55,456 bases of DNA from Methanoregula sp. (GTDB lineage Archaea > Halobacteriota > Methanomicrobia > Methanomicrobiales > Methanospirillaceae). Positions 1-9,798 of the stretch are shown here, piece by piece. The translations under genes and the position numbers were made by a program. How positions within the stretch are numbered: the stretch's first letter is position 1; the number at the start of each line of letters is the position of its first letter. The DNA lies in assembly GCA_023228295.1 (NCBI GenBank), contig JALOBP010000007.1:1-55456 (forward strand). Reading direction: 5' to 3'. The notes below the pieces were generated by a model. The model was not told the origin of the DNA and did no database searches. It saw only the letters and a program-made list of their open reading frames with translations.

Positions 1-2285
1 AGAAGCACCCGCTCCTCAAGTTCCTGTCCTATTTCTGGGGCCCGATCCCGTGGATGATCGAGATTGCTGCAATCCTCTCGGCAGCAATATCGCACTGGGA
101 AGATTTTGCCATCATCCTCCTGCTTCTTGTAACCAACGCGGTTGTCGGCTTTTTCCAGGAGCGGAAAGCGGAAAATGCCATCGAACTCTTAAAAAAGCAG
201 CTTGCGCCAGATGCCCGTGTGCTCCGGGACGGCACATGGCAGGAAATCCCCGCCCGCGAACTCGTACCGGGCGATCTCGTCCATATCCGGCTTGGGGATA
301 TTGTGCCGGCCGATGCCATCCTTGGCAAAGGAAATTATCTCCTTGTCGATGAATCGGCGCTGACCGGCGAATCGCTGCCGGTTGAGAAGAAGCCGGGCGA
401 TACGGTATACTCCGGATCGATCGCCAGGCAGGGCGAGATGGATGCGGGTGTCACCACCATCGGAGGAAACACGTTCTTTGGAAAGACTGCCCGGCTGGTC
501 CAGGCAAAACCCCCGCGCAGCCATTTCCAGGCAGCGGTCGAACGGATCGGTAATTTTCTCATCATGCTTGCCATTGTGCTGGTAAGCATCGTTGTCATCG
601 TTGCGCTCCTGAGGTCTGCCTCTCTCCTTGACACGATCCAGTTCGCCCTCATCCTCATTGTTGCAGCTATTCCCGCGGCGCTTCCGGCGGTAATGACGGT
701 GACCCTTGCTGTCGGGGCCGTGGCCCTTGCAAAAAAGGAGGCGATCGTCAGCCGGCTTTCCGCCATTGAAGAGATGGCAGGTATGGATACCCTCTGCTCT
801 GACAAGACCGGGACCATTACGCAGAATTCCATCAGCATCGGGGAGGTCCGGACATTCCCCGGGATTTCAGAGCATGATGTCCTTATCGCTGCAGCACTGG
901 CCTCAAAACGGGAGAGCAACGATCCCATCGATGGAGCGATTTTCTCCCGGTATGATCATCTCACCTCAGGACCTGATGCGGCCGGTCCTGAAACACTGGA
1001 TTTTGTGCCCTTCGATCCGGTTGCGAAATTCTCCAAAGCCACGGTCCGGGAACAATCGGGCAGCACGTTCGAAGTGGCCAAGGGAGCACCGCAGGCTATC
1101 GCATCCCTTGCCGGGACTGACGGCACTATTGTCTCAACGCTGGACGAATGGGTCACGGAGTTTGCGGAGAAAGGATTTCGTGCTCTCGGGGTTGCACGGA
1201 CAGATCATTCCGGGAGATGGCAGTATCTTGGCCTGATCGGACTGTTCGATCCGCCCCGCAACGATTCTGCCGCTACCCTCATGGAGGCAAAAAACCTGGG
1301 CGTGAACGTGAAAATGGTGACCGGGGACCACATCGCCATTGCACAGGAGATTGCCGGGCAGGTGGGCCTTGGTCGTAACATCATCCCCCGTAGTGCACTG
1401 ATTGCCGGGGAGGGAGAAGACCTCCGCACACAGCTGGAGTCTGCCGACGGGTTTGCGCAGGTGCTTCCGGAAGATAAGTTTCATATCGTGAAAATCCTGC
1501 AGGAAGGCGACCATATTGTCGGTATGACCGGCGACGGCGTGAATGATGCACCGGCACTCCGGGAAGCCGATACCGGCATTGCAGTTGCCGGCGCAACCGA
1601 TGCGGCAAAGTCTGCTGCGGATATCGTTTTAACAAAACCCGGGCTCTCGGTCATTATCGACGCAATCCAGCGGAGCCGGGAGATCTTCCGGCGGATGGAA
1701 AATTATGCAGTCTACCGGATCGCCGAGACGGTCCGGGTCCTGATATTCCTGACCCTCTGTATTGTGCTTTTGAATTTCTACCCGGTCACTGCACTCATGA
1801 TCGTTGTGCTGGCAATCCTCAATGATCTTCCGATCATGATGATCGCCTTCGACAATGCACCGGTTGCACCAAAACCCGTGCGCTGGCAGATGAACCGGAT
1901 CCTGACCCTCGCATCGATCCTCGGGATCCTGGGCGTGGTCTCCAGCTTCATCCTCCTCTGGGTGGCCCGGGAATATTTCCACCTTGATGCCGGTATCATC
2001 CAGACGCTCATCTTCCTCAAGCTTGCCGTTGCCGGCCACATGACAATTTATCTTGCCCGCACCGGCCAGCAGCATTTCTGGGAACGCCCGTTCCCCTCGT
2101 TTGCCCTTTTTGGTACTGCAGAAATTACCCAGGTTGTTGCAACCCTCATCGCGATCTACGGAGTATTCATGACACCGGTCGGCTGGACATTTGCGCTTAT
2201 TGTCTGGGGGTACGCACTGGTATCGTTCATGATCAACGATCAGATCAAGGTCTGGTTGTTCAGGAAGATCCATCCCTATTCCTGA
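1..2285 (+). CDS. Plasma-membrane type proton-efflux P-type ATPase (5' end outside window)
   Basis: The frame is open from base 3, so the gene begins before the window; 760 residues are visible. It is a type IIIA P-type ATPase, a family that exports protons at the cost of ATP. Visible marks, numbered from the first visible residue: the TGES actuator loop near 121, the phosphorylation motif DKTGT near 267 and the hinge TGDGVNDAP near 509, with membrane helices before and after the catalytic loops. The beginning (HPLLKFLSYFWGPIPWMIE) matches the region just before the first helix pair, so only a short N-terminus is missing. The ion is inferred from the family; no ion site was tested. A T8 tract lies 60 bases after the stop. 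Confidence 0.93.
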   Translation, partial: KHPLLKFLSYFWGPIPWMIEIAAILSAAISHWEDFAIILLLLVTNAVVGFFQERKAENAIELLKKQLAPDARVLRDGTWQEIPARELVPGDLVHIRLGDIVPADAILGKGNYLLVDESALTGESLPVEKKPGDTVYSGSIARQGEMDAGVTTIGGNTFFGKTARLVQAKPPRSHFQAAVERIGNFLIMLAIVLVSIVVIVALLRSASLLDTIQFALILIVAAIPAALPAVMTVTLAVGAVALAKKEAIVSRLSAIEEMAGMDTLCSDKTGTITQNSISIGEVRTFPGISEHDVLIAAALASKRESNDPIDGAIFSRYDHLTSGPDAAGPETLDFVPFDPVAKFSKATVREQSGSTFEVAKGAPQAIASLAGTDGTIVSTLDEWVTEFAEKGFRALGVARTDHSGRWQYLGLIGLFDPPRNDSAATLMEAKNLGVNVKMVTGDHIAIAQEIAGQVGLGRNIIPRSALIAGEGEDLRTQLESADGFAQVLPEDKFHIVKILQEGDHIVGMTGDGVNDAPALREADTGIAVAGATDAAKSAADIVLTKPGLSVIIDAIQRSREIFRRMENYAVYRIAETVRVLIFLTLCIVLLNFYPVTALMIVVLAILNDLPIMMIAFDNAPVAPKPVRWQMNRILTLASILGILGVVSSFILLWVAREYFHLDAGIIQTLIFLKLAVAGHMTIYLARTGQQHFWERPFPSFALFGTAEITQVVATLIAIYGVFMTPVGWTFALIVWGYALVSFMINDQIKVWLFRKIHPYS

Positions 2286-2346
2286 ATTACAGGCCGGATA
2301 TATCTTAATTATTTACGACAACCTCATTTTCAATACCCTGATAAGG

Positions 2347-2354
2347 TTTTTTTT
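2347..2354 (+). terminator. T8 tract, probable terminator of the ATPase gene
   Basis: A run of eight T lies about 60 bases after the ATPase stop codon. Archaeal RNA polymerase terminates at such T-rich stretches without needing a hairpin. Confidence 0.5.
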
Positions 2355-2501
2355 ATGCCTCCTGTTGCCATTGATGCAGGTATCCACCTGTAGAATATCT
2401 CAAATAATTATTGCTGTCATTGCTGTTGTGCTGGCAAGAACGGAGAAAAAATAAATTTCTCGCGGGCCCGTTCTTCTACTTGCAATACACTTTTCGATGC
2501 A

Positions 2502-2636
2502 ATGGATACCATTCTTTCAACCATTCTCGAAAAACCATTCATAACCATCTCGCAATACGGATTCATTATACTCATACTCAGCTTATTTATCATCAGAATG
2601 TGGCAGCCTTTGAAGGCAAAACCGGTATCCAGTTAA
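2502..2636 (+). CDS. Candidate small single-helix membrane protein (44 aa)
   Basis: An ATG frame of 44 residues begins MDTILSTILEKPF and contains one continuous hydrophobic segment, roughly residues 14-34 (ISQYGFIILILSLFIIRMW), followed by a short basic tail (PLKAKPVSS). This is the layout of small accessory membrane peptides. No Shine-Dalgarno sequence precedes it and a longer unrelated frame overlaps it, so it may be chance. Its place between two ion-transport genes would suit a regulatory peptide, but that is speculation. Confidence 0.3.
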   Translation: MDTILSTILEKPFITISQYGFIILILSLFIIRMWQPLKAKPVSS

Positions 2637-2804
2637 CGCTTTGCCCCGGGGCCGAAGTGTCTCATGGGAGAAAATTCAGTTTTTTAAATCACAAGGAATG
2701 ATATCCCTGCAAAGCATGCCCCCAAAGTAAATCTATCCTGTTAAATTTATACGGAAAGTAAACAGGAACAGTAAAATACATTCGGGCGAAAAATAGAAAA
2801 ACCC

Positions 2805-4628
2805 GTGAAATACATGACATTTTCTCTCCCTTCCGGCATCACACCGACCAAACGGATCCTCGTCATCGCAATTGTTGTCGGTATCATTGCCGGTGTCGGG
2901 GCACTTCTCTTTTTTGAAGGGCTCAAGTGGGGAACGGCATTTTTCATGGGCTATATCCTGCAGTGGTCATTTCCAACAGAAGGACAAACCGTTGCTGAGA
3001 TCAGCAAGTGGTCCGAACCTCATTCGCTGGTGCTCCTGCTTCCGGTCCTCATATTCGGGAGCCTCATGACCGGGATCCTGGTCACCCGGTTTGCCCCGGA
3101 GGCTGAAGGTCACGGCACCGATGCGGCAATCAAAGCATTCCATGGCGATGGCACGATACGAAGAAGAGTTCCGCTTCTCAAGGCAGTCACGGCGATTCTC
3201 ACCATATCGACCGGGGGGAGTGCGGGGAGGGAAGGACCCGCCGCCCAGATCTCAGCGGGTTTCGGATCCATGGTTGCTGACATGCTCGGCCTCAGCCCAA
3301 AGGAGCGGAGGATTGCCATGACCACGGGTATCGGGGCCGGGATAGGTACAATATTCAAGGCACCCCTCGGGGGTGCAGTCCTCGCTGCCGAAGTCCTCTA
3401 TACCCGGGACTTCGAATCCGATGCAATCGTCCCGGCATTCCTTGCCTCGGTAATCGGGTATGCAATTTTCGGGTTCTTTGAAGGGTACTACCCGATCTTT
3501 GCGCTTGGCCCGCTGGTCTGGAATGTATGGCAGATACCCACGTTCATCCTGCTCGGGATCCTGTGTGCGGAGTTCGGGGTCCTCTATATCGTTACCTTTT
3601 ACTGGAGCCGGGACCGGTTCACTGCCGTGTTCAGGAAATACAATCTCCCCATGTACCTGAAACCGGTCTCGGGTGCAGTTCTCCTCGGGATTCTGATCAT
3701 TGTACTTTCTTTCTTGGCTCCGGAAGGAGAGATGCTTGGTCTCGCCAGCCTGGGGTCGAGTTACGGTTTTGACCAGCTCATGATCTATTCCATGGTTCCA
3801 CTTACCGTGCTCATCCTCCTGCCGTTTGTCAAGATCCTTGCAACATCCCTGACGCTCGGGTCGGGGGGGAGCGGGGGTGTTTTTGCCCCGGGACTGACGA
3901 TCGGTGCTGGTGTCGGCGGGGCACTCGGTATGATCCTGCACCTGCTGGCCCCGGCTTATGTCCCGATAGAAACAGTGCCGGTCTTTGTCATCGTGGGTAT
4001 GATTTCCCTGTTCGGGGCTGTGGCAAATGCCCCCATCGCCGTGCTGATCATGGTAGTCGAGATGGTCGGGAGCATTTCAATCCTTGTACCGGCAATGAGT
4101 GCCGTGGGCATCTCAACCTTGTTGAAAGGGGAGAAAACGATCTTCCGGGCACAGGTTCCGACAAAGGCGCAGTCCAATGCCCATCGCGGGGAATATGACC
4201 GGAAAACGCTCGAACGGATCCCGGTCCGGGATGCAATGACCCGTTGGGATGACGTCATCACACTTTCTCCCATGGATGAATCGATAAAAGTCCCCGACCT
4301 CATAGCGGCAACGGGACATACCGGTTTTCCTGTTATTGACGACAGCCGTCTTGTGGGGATTATCACGAACCGTGATGCACGCACCATTCACGTTGATGAG
4401 GGAATGCATCCATCAGTACGGGATGCCATGACATCCGCTCCGTTCGTGATTCACCCGGATGATTCCCTTGAGGATGCCCTTGAGATCATGGTCAGCCAGG
4501 ATTTCAACCATCTTCCGGTTGTGGAAAAAGAGTCGCCGGACCGTCTGGCCGGTTTTCTCACAAGAACCGATATCCTGAGAACGTATGCACGGTCAAGTCA
4601 TCCGGTTGAGGGCCCGGATCTGCCCTGA
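2805..4628 (+). CDS. CLC-family chloride channel/antiporter with C-terminal CBS pair
   Basis: A 607-residue protein with about ten hydrophobic helices followed by two CBS domains (about 470-525 and 535-595). Signature loops are visible: GSAGREGP near residue 138, which contains the gating glutamate, and GSGGSGGVFAPG near 352. The gating Glu favours an H+/Cl- exchanger over a passive channel in this family, though this cannot be settled by eye. The CBS pair probably binds adenosine nucleotides and controls transport. The start may be GTG at 2805 or ATG at 2814; neither has a strong ribosome site. It follows a proton pump gene on the same strand after 519 bases, so it is probably transcribed separately. 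Confidence 0.93.
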   Translation: MKYMTFSLPSGITPTKRILVIAIVVGIIAGVGALLFFEGLKWGTAFFMGYILQWSFPTEGQTVAEISKWSEPHSLVLLLPVLIFGSLMTGILVTRFAPEAEGHGTDAAIKAFHGDGTIRRRVPLLKAVTAILTISTGGSAGREGPAAQISAGFGSMVADMLGLSPKERRIAMTTGIGAGIGTIFKAPLGGAVLAAEVLYTRDFESDAIVPAFLASVIGYAIFGFFEGYYPIFALGPLVWNVWQIPTFILLGILCAEFGVLYIVTFYWSRDRFTAVFRKYNLPMYLKPVSGAVLLGILIIVLSFLAPEGEMLGLASLGSSYGFDQLMIYSMVPLTVLILLPFVKILATSLTLGSGGSGGVFAPGLTIGAGVGGALGMILHLLAPAYVPIETVPVFVIVGMISLFGAVANAPIAVLIMVVEMVGSISILVPAMSAVGISTLLKGEKTIFRAQVPTKAQSNAHRGEYDRKTLERIPVRDAMTRWDDVITLSPMDESIKVPDLIAATGHTGFPVIDDSRLVGIITNRDARTIHVDEGMHPSVRDAMTSAPFVIHPDDSLEDALEIMVSQDFNHLPVVEKESPDRLAGFLTRTDILRTYARSSHPVEGPDLP

Positions 4629-4831
4629 AAAACCAGTTACAGAACACAGGGGACATTGATTAATTATCATTGGGGGCCCGGGAGGCCAAACAACGGGTTC
4701 AGGTTTATGGATTATCAGTCCGTAACAGGAATGGTTGAAATGGCGGGAAAATTACCGGATCTTCCCGTTGATTGGAATAACAATCTCAATCCTCAGGATT
4801 TTCTTACCGGCTTTTCTGCATCTGGTCAACA

Positions 4832-5974
4832 CTATCCGTCACGCCACGCCACGGGGGGTACCGCGATCTCGAACCGGGCGCCTTTACCCGGCTCACCGTT
4901 CTCCATGATAGTAATCCCGGTGATATCCAGGATCTCGCGCGAGAGTGCAAGCCCAAGCCCCGTGTTCTTCCCAAACCCGCGTTCGAAGATCCGCTCCTTC
5001 TCGTCCGCCGGCACACCCTGGCCATCATCCGCACAGATAATAAGAAGCGTCCCGTTCCGCTCTGATGCGGTGAACTCTATGGTCGTGATCTTCCCCCCGT
5101 ACCGCACCGCATTGTCCATGAGGTTGTAAAAAACCTTCACGATCAGCGGGTCGGCAAAGACTTCCCTGCCGACAGGAAGATCGTTTTTCACGGCAACCTG
5201 CCCGAGCGGGGCCTCTGCTATCGCGGCGTCTGCGACCATCCTGCAGTCCTTCCATGCCGGCTCCGAGATCCCAATCTCCTCGTACTCGCGGGTGAACCGG
5301 ATCATGGCAGCAATCCGTTCGGCCGCGGTTTCGGCACGGGTACAGAACTCCGTAAGTTTCGGGTCGGGCTGTGCCGTTGCAAGGATCTCAAGGTATCCTT
5401 TGAGCACGGTCAGCTGGTTGTTGATGTCGTGCCGGGTGATCGTAGAGAGAAGCGTGAGTTTCCGGTTTGCCTGCCGGTATGCGTTCGAGATGCGTGAGAG
5501 TTCTTCTGCCCGTGCCAGAAGCTCATCTTCCAGCACCTTACGCTGCGTGATGTCGATGAGGAAGAGGAGGGTGGCGGGGCTCGTCCCGTACCGTATCGGC
5601 CTGCATTTTACGATAACCGATCGCCGGTCGCCGCCAGCAGAATGGATCGCCAGTTCATACAGGGGCACCTCACCCGTTTCCTGCCGTGCCGCCATACGGG
5701 CAGCCGCCATATCCCGGAATTCTTCTGCAACATGGTGGAGGAAGGGTGTGCCGATCATCTGGTCTGCGGCATACCCTGTTGCCCGCTCCATGGCCGGGTT
5801 TACGTACAGGATCTTCCCGTCACAATCATAGACAACAATATAATCCGACTGGTCGTGCGCATGGCCCGGGTCGAACAGGTCATGATCGGCATGAGGGGGC
5901 ACACCCTCCGCAGTGGCGGGTATCCCCGTGCCGGTTATGGGAATTTTATTATGGATATTCCGGGACGGGTGCAT
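4832..5974 (-). CDS. PAS-domain sensor histidine kinase
   Basis: A 380-residue soluble kinase. A PAS domain (about residues 40-150; YDCDGKILYVNPAMERATGY) precedes a dimerisation helix with the phospho-acceptor motif TRHDINNQ near residue 180, the N box (NLMDNAVRYGG), the G1 box (DDGQGVP) and the G2 box (GLGLALSREIL). It has no membrane segment, so it senses something inside the cell. No receiver gene is adjacent. ATG at 5974 is preferred over a TTG three codons upstream. It converges on the CLC gene. The domain order and H-box match the larger hybrid kinase at 7888-9798, so the two are related. Confidence 0.9.
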   Translation of the reverse strand: MHPSRNIHNKIPITGTGIPATAEGVPPHADHDLFDPGHAHDQSDYIVVYDCDGKILYVNPAMERATGYAADQMIGTPFLHHVAEEFRDMAAARMAARQETGEVPLYELAIHSAGGDRRSVIVKCRPIRYGTSPATLLFLIDITQRKVLEDELLARAEELSRISNAYRQANRKLTLLSTITRHDINNQLTVLKGYLEILATAQPDPKLTEFCTRAETAAERIAAMIRFTREYEEIGISEPAWKDCRMVADAAIAEAPLGQVAVKNDLPVGREVFADPLIVKVFYNLMDNAVRYGGKITTIEFTASERNGTLLIICADDGQGVPADEKERIFERGFGKNTGLGLALSREILDITGITIMENGEPGKGARFEIAVPPVAWRDG

Positions 5975-6349
5975 GATAATCAAAACGGGATGGGTAATTT
6001 GTCCCCGTCAATAAAACGGTTACATCGGTTTTGGTTCTACCGTGCAAAAAAGGTATTCCAGAGCCCTGTCCGGATACAAACCGGACACGGGATCCCGGAT
6101 AGTCCGGGTATATCGTACCCCATCGTCCCGCGCCTCCCTCCGGTAACCGGATCTTCCGGATTACCGGCCCGGTCTTCTGGATGTGAGAAAAAGCCGGATA
6201 CTCCTCCGCACAGGTTCGGGATTTCCCCGACTCGCGGGGCATGGCACCGGCAGGTTATTCCGGTGAGGGGACCGTTTACCCGTGCCGGGTGAATCTGGCA
6301 TGAAGAGCCAGGGCTCTTGTCGGGGCACACACCAGATGGCCGGCAAAGG

Positions 6350-6634
6350 ACCGGAGAGCCTGTACGATTTCTCGATCGTATCGGTAATCCCGCTCGCGGT
6401 TGTCCGCGTGAAATTTGCGCCACGCAACCTGGCAACGCTCGCAGAGATTGCAAAAGATTCGCCAATGAAATTCTCCGGCTGTACCTGGTCATGCACGATG
6501 CAACAATATCCCGCGAGCTCTGGCTCCGCTCGAAGCACGGGACGTGGTGGTTCTTCCGTGTGATGGCCGAGGGGCTCGTGGAGCTGGGCCGGGACGGGCG
6601 GCCGTTTGATGAGGTGGGGGTAGCGAAGGTGTGA
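6350..6634 (+). pseudogene. Frameshifted relative of the small protein at 52005-52382
   Basis: Two overlapping frames together encode one protein-like sequence. The first frame gives VIPLAVVRVKFAPRNL and ATLAEIAKD; near 6455 the reading must shift to another frame to give EILRLYLVMHDATISREL followed by WLRSKHGTWWFFRV and LVELGRDGRPF. The second part matches the intact gene at 52005-52382 (YSKYGTLRFFRV, LAIGRDGRPL). One small insertion or deletion thus disrupts this copy, or a programmed frameshift or sequencing error is present. No convincing start was found, so the 5' edge is approximate. The dispersed repeat at 6695-6850 lies just downstream. Confidence 0.6.
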
Positions 6635-6970
6635 GCCGGTCTCCGCCCCCACATCCATATTGTCTCCAAGGCTTCCTCGCTGCCGTCAGAGACCACCTTT
6701 ATTTTGGGGATGCTCCAATCCGGGCCCGCACAGGGCTCATATTCCCTGTTTTTTCGGATCCAGAGGTCATAATTCGCGAAAATTGGGGAATAACTCACCC
6801 GATAAAGGTAGTTTTTACGCCGGAGAATGATAGGTCATAATGAGCCGTATCCAGGAGGCGGAAATGGGGATGGGACTTGATTCTGGCTGTGGGGGGCGGA
6901 TCGGGGATACGAGACAGGAAATCCAAAAAAACATGGGCAGTTAAGAATTATGCCCCACCCACTCAAACGA
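6635..6970. other. Gap containing dispersed repeat copy A
   Basis: The 336 bases between the pseudogene and the next gene are mostly occupied by repeat copy A (6695-6850). The remainder holds nothing recognised. Confidence 0.6.
6695..6850 (-). repeat. Dispersed repeat, copy A (inverted relative to copy B)
   Basis: Read on the minus strand, this 156-base block aligns without gaps to 13481-13636 on the plus strand; by hand count about 125 of 156 positions are identical. Inside each copy the decamer ATTATGACCT or a close variant occurs twice, about 66 bases apart, with the shared blocks CTCCGGCGTAAAA, TTATTCCCC and GGGCCCG. The outer edges are soft. No transposase is associated. Confidence 0.8.
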
Positions 6971-7447
6971 TCATTCGCCAATCGATCGCCGCGAGAAGAT
7001 GAATGAGCCAAACGCCGAGAGGACACTGCCCATGACAACCAGGATGATCAGGAAGAAGATCAGCATCAGGGAATTGTCATACCCCATAAAAAAACCGGAT
7101 GTGCCCTGGGCCGCATGGGCTGCAAGGCTCAGGATATTTGCAATCCACATAATCTCAAGGATGATACCGATGGTAATCCCTGCAATGATACCGGGCAGCA
7201 GCGCTTCCTTTCCCGAATGAAGGTGAGCCCGGCAGAGCCATGAAGAGAAGATCCCCCCTGCTTCAAAGACAAGGATGACAAGGAGCGGGTAGGCAATTCC
7301 CCATGCCATGACAATCCACGGCTGCATCTCGATCAGGTTTCCCTGCGCAAAGCTCCTGAGGAGGATGGTATTGACCAGGACCAGCAGTACCATCGCTTCG
7401 CCGCCAATGGCCCCGCCGATAAGTCCGGAACGGATCAACAGGTTCAT
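6971..7447 (-). CDS. Conserved-looking membrane protein, four helices
   Basis: A 158-residue protein with four hydrophobic segments, at roughly residues 7-28, 42-65, 80-105 and 125-148, and short polar loops. I do not recognise the family. The Gly-rich helix GLIGGAIGGEAM and the loop LHSGKEALLPGIIAGI suggest a small integral membrane protein of the kind often called hypothetical in methanogens. ATG at 7447 is preferred because GAGGGTG lies just before it; TTG at 7459 is possible. The upstream region (7520-7595) is AT-rich with the palindrome CTATAG and should contain the promoter. Confidence 0.75.
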   Translation of the reverse strand: MNLLIRSGLIGGAIGGEAMVLLVLVNTILLRSFAQGNLIEMQPWIVMAWGIAYPLLVILVFEAGGIFSSWLCRAHLHSGKEALLPGIIAGITIGIILEIMWIANILSLAAHAAQGTSGFFMGYDNSLMLIFFLIILVVMGSVLSAFGSFIFSRRSIGE

Positions 7448-7598
7448 GTCCACCCTCAATTTTCCCCCTCCACAAAAAACCCGGTTCCCCGGTGTCCGGG
7501 AAAATTTTCTGCACGGGAGAACTACGTACTCTGACTAACTCTATTCTTTTTATAACATTTATAGATTTTCAAATTATCTATAGAGAATTACGGCCATA

Positions 7599-7790
7599 TC
7601 AGCCGCTCGCGAGAGTGATCGCTGCAAGGGCGACAAGGATCCCGGCAACAATAAAGAGGGCATACGAGACAGGGGAAAGATCCGTGGCACTGAGCATGAT
7701 CACGCAGCCGATGATTGCCAGCAGGAACCCGATGAAAATCTGGATAAGGGGCCCGTTGAGATTGATCATGTTTGATGTGGCGTACCCCAT
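7599..7790 (-). CDS. Small two-helix membrane protein (63 aa)
   Basis: Sixty-three residues with two hydrophobic helices (about 15-34 and 42-61) and a ribosome site GGGAGA six bases before the ATG. The sequence (IQIFIGFLLAIIGCVIML, YALFIVAGILVALAAITLA) resembles other tiny archaeal membrane proteins of unknown role. It lies upstream of the four-helix protein on the same strand, separated by an AT-rich gap of 151 bases with its own promoter-like sequence, so the two are probably separate units. Confidence 0.7.
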   Translation of the reverse strand: MGYATSNMINLNGPLIQIFIGFLLAIIGCVIMLSATDLSPVSYALFIVAGILVALAAITLASG

Positions 7791-7887
7791 TGTTCTCTCC
7801 CTTTGCAGGCCGATGAATATTCGGGTTTACCGGTTCATGGGGGCCACAACGCAGGGGTTGTACCCAAGTCATGAAACAATCACCGGT

Positions 7888-9798
7888 TTATTCGCCGGCA
7901 AAGATCGGCATCTGGTTCCCGTAGTCCTGTGATCCCGTCAGGGTCTGCAGGAACCGGAAATTTCCTTCTGGCACACGGATCTCGAACCGTGCCCCTTTGC
8001 AGTATTCGCCGGTTTCCTTGATTTTCATACCGGTAATCGAGAGGATTTCGCGAGTAAGGTAAAGGCCAAGGCCGGTATTCCTCCCATATCCCTTCTCAAA
8101 GATCCGCTCCTTGTCGCTATCGGGAATCCCGGTGCCGTTATCCTCGACCCTGATGACAAGGTCACCACCGGCACGGGCCCACGTCAGATCGATAGGGGTG
8201 ATCTCCCCGCCATACCGGAACGAGTTATCGAAGAGGTTGTAGAACACCTTCTCCAGCATGGGATCGGCATACACTTCGAGATTGCCGGTATCGCAAGTGA
8301 ACGCGATGGTCTGCAGGATCTGCGAATATGCCCGTCCGGCAATCTCGTTCACCTGGTGCCACTGGGGCGATTTTACCCCAAGCTGGTCGTATTCCCTGGT
8401 GAAATCGATCTGTTTTTTAATCGAATCGGTTGCTTTCTTCTGCTTGTCAAGCATGACAAGGAGCTGCGGATCAGCCGTACTGGTGGCCAGGAGTTCGTTA
8501 TAACCATGAAGGGCCGAGAGCTTGTTGAGGATATCATGCCGGGTTATACCGAGAAGAAGGTTCAGCTTGACATTCGAGAGCCTGAGGGCATTCTCGATCT
8601 GTTTTGCACGAGTTATGTCCCGGATGGCAACGATAAAAACCGGACGGTTTCCGATACTGAAACGGGATGCAGAGATCTCTGCAGGAAAGATGGTGCCATT
8701 CATCTTGCGATGGAAGTGAACGAATACATCGGTATTTACCAGGCCGATCTCGTCGGTGGTCTGCACGGTCTCGGCAGAGAGATGATGGAGAGACATGTTG
8801 AGTATATCCTCACGCCCGTAGCCGTAAAGCGCCGATGCTGCATCGTTAAGGTCAAGGACTGCAAGCGACTCGCGGTCAACCAGGAAGAGGGGGTAAGTCC
8901 CGGCACGGAAAACACCCCGGTATTTTTCCTCGCTCTCGCGGATGCGTGCGGAACTTGTCTCGAGCTCGGCATATTTCTGTTTCAGTTCCCCATCGGTTGC
9001 CGCAAGCTGCTCGCAGGCAGCCCGTAGTTCCAGTTCCGCCCGGTTCTGGCCGGTGATGTCTCTGAAACTCCAGACCCTGCCGACAATCCGGTCTTTTATC
9101 ATCTGGGCTTGCGAGAAGCGTCGGAACATCCGCCCGTCGTGACAGTGGACAATATCGTAACTGCCCGACTGAGGTTTTTTTGCGGCCATAAGGATGGGCT
9201 TTTCAAATGCCGGATAATCGGTGACCTGCTCCTGTACATAGGTGAGAAAATCCTGCTCGGTTCTTATCACAGGGCTGTTCTCAGAAATGCCCCACATCTG
9301 TAAAAATTTCTGGTTAAATGTGGTGATGGTCCTGTCAGATTCCACAACAAGGATTCCATCTGCCGTTGATTCGAGCGTTGCCTTTAACAGGGAGTTCGAG
9401 TGCTCCAGCGCCAGCTCGTTTTGCCGGCGGTCGACAGACTGTCTCACTTTATGGGCAAGTTCGGCAAACTGGCTCTTTGGTTCGCCACCTTTCTGGAGAT
9501 AGAAATCCGCACCATGGTTGAAGGCCTCGATGACAATCTCTTCCCTGCCGCGCCCGGTGAAGACGATGAAAGGGATCCGGTTACCCTGCGAGCGGATCTC
9601 TTTTAAAAAATCTATACCATTTTTCTCCGGCATCTCATAATCGGAGATGATTGCATCGTACTCTTTTAGTGCCATCAGCTGCAGCCCTTCATCGACTGAA
9701 GCAGCAGTATCCACATCGATATCTCCAACTCGTTTAAGAAACGCCTGGCAGATCTCAAGAAGGCATTCTTCGTCATCTACATAGAGGACATGGACCAT
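7888..9798 (-). CDS. Hybrid response regulator/PAS/histidine kinase
   Basis: A 636-residue soluble protein. An N-terminal receiver domain (1-120) has the acidic pair D8/D9, phospho-acceptor D53 (IISDYEMPEKNG) and the conserved Lys in FYLQKGG. Two PAS domains follow (about 140-260 and 290-400), the second with a typical PAC end (AIRDITRAKQIE). The kinase part has the H-box TRHDILNKL near residue 425, then the N box (NLFDNSFRYGG), G1 (EDNGTGIPD) and G2 (GLGLYLTREIL). With the receiver at the N-terminus, it probably takes phosphate from another kinase, or folds receiver input into its own activity. It stands alone with a 312-base AT-rich promoter region upstream. Confidence 0.92.
   Translation of the reverse strand: MVHVLYVDDEECLLEICQAFLKRVGDIDVDTAASVDEGLQLMALKEYDAIISDYEMPEKNGIDFLKEIRSQGNRIPFIVFTGRGREEIVIEAFNHGADFYLQKGGEPKSQFAELAHKVRQSVDRRQNELALEHSNSLLKATLESTADGILVVESDRTITTFNQKFLQMWGISENSPVIRTEQDFLTYVQEQVTDYPAFEKPILMAAKKPQSGSYDIVHCHDGRMFRRFSQAQMIKDRIVGRVWSFRDITGQNRAELELRAACEQLAATDGELKQKYAELETSSARIRESEEKYRGVFRAGTYPLFLVDRESLAVLDLNDAASALYGYGREDILNMSLHHLSAETVQTTDEIGLVNTDVFVHFHRKMNGTIFPAEISASRFSIGNRPVFIVAIRDITRAKQIENALRLSNVKLNLLLGITRHDILNKLSALHGYNELLATSTADPQLLVMLDKQKKATDSIKKQIDFTREYDQLGVKSPQWHQVNEIAGRAYSQILQTIAFTCDTGNLEVYADPMLEKVFYNLFDNSFRYGGEITPIDLTWARAGGDLVIRVEDNGTGIPDSDKERIFEKGYGRNTGLGLYLTREILSITGMKIKETGEYCKGARFEIRVPEGNFRFLQTLTGSQDYGNQMPIFAGE

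Larger units (their letters stand above)
2286..2804. other. Intergenic region between ATPase and CLC genes
   Basis: This 519-base gap holds a T8 tract close to the ATPase stop, a candidate 44-residue membrane peptide gene and AT-rich sequence before the CLC gene. No RNA gene was recognised. Confidence 0.6.

Noticed and set aside
3252..3941. Minus-strand frame of 229 codons
   Set aside because: Antisense to the CLC transporter gene, highly charged, no features.
4656..5129. Plus-strand frame of 157 codons
   Set aside because: Most of it is antisense to the histidine kinase gene, with no family or ribosome site.
6037..6798. Minus-strand frame of 253 codons
   Set aside because: It starts inside repeat copy A and runs antisense through the pseudogene; its composition (Pro, Arg, Ser, Cys) is that of a shadow frame.
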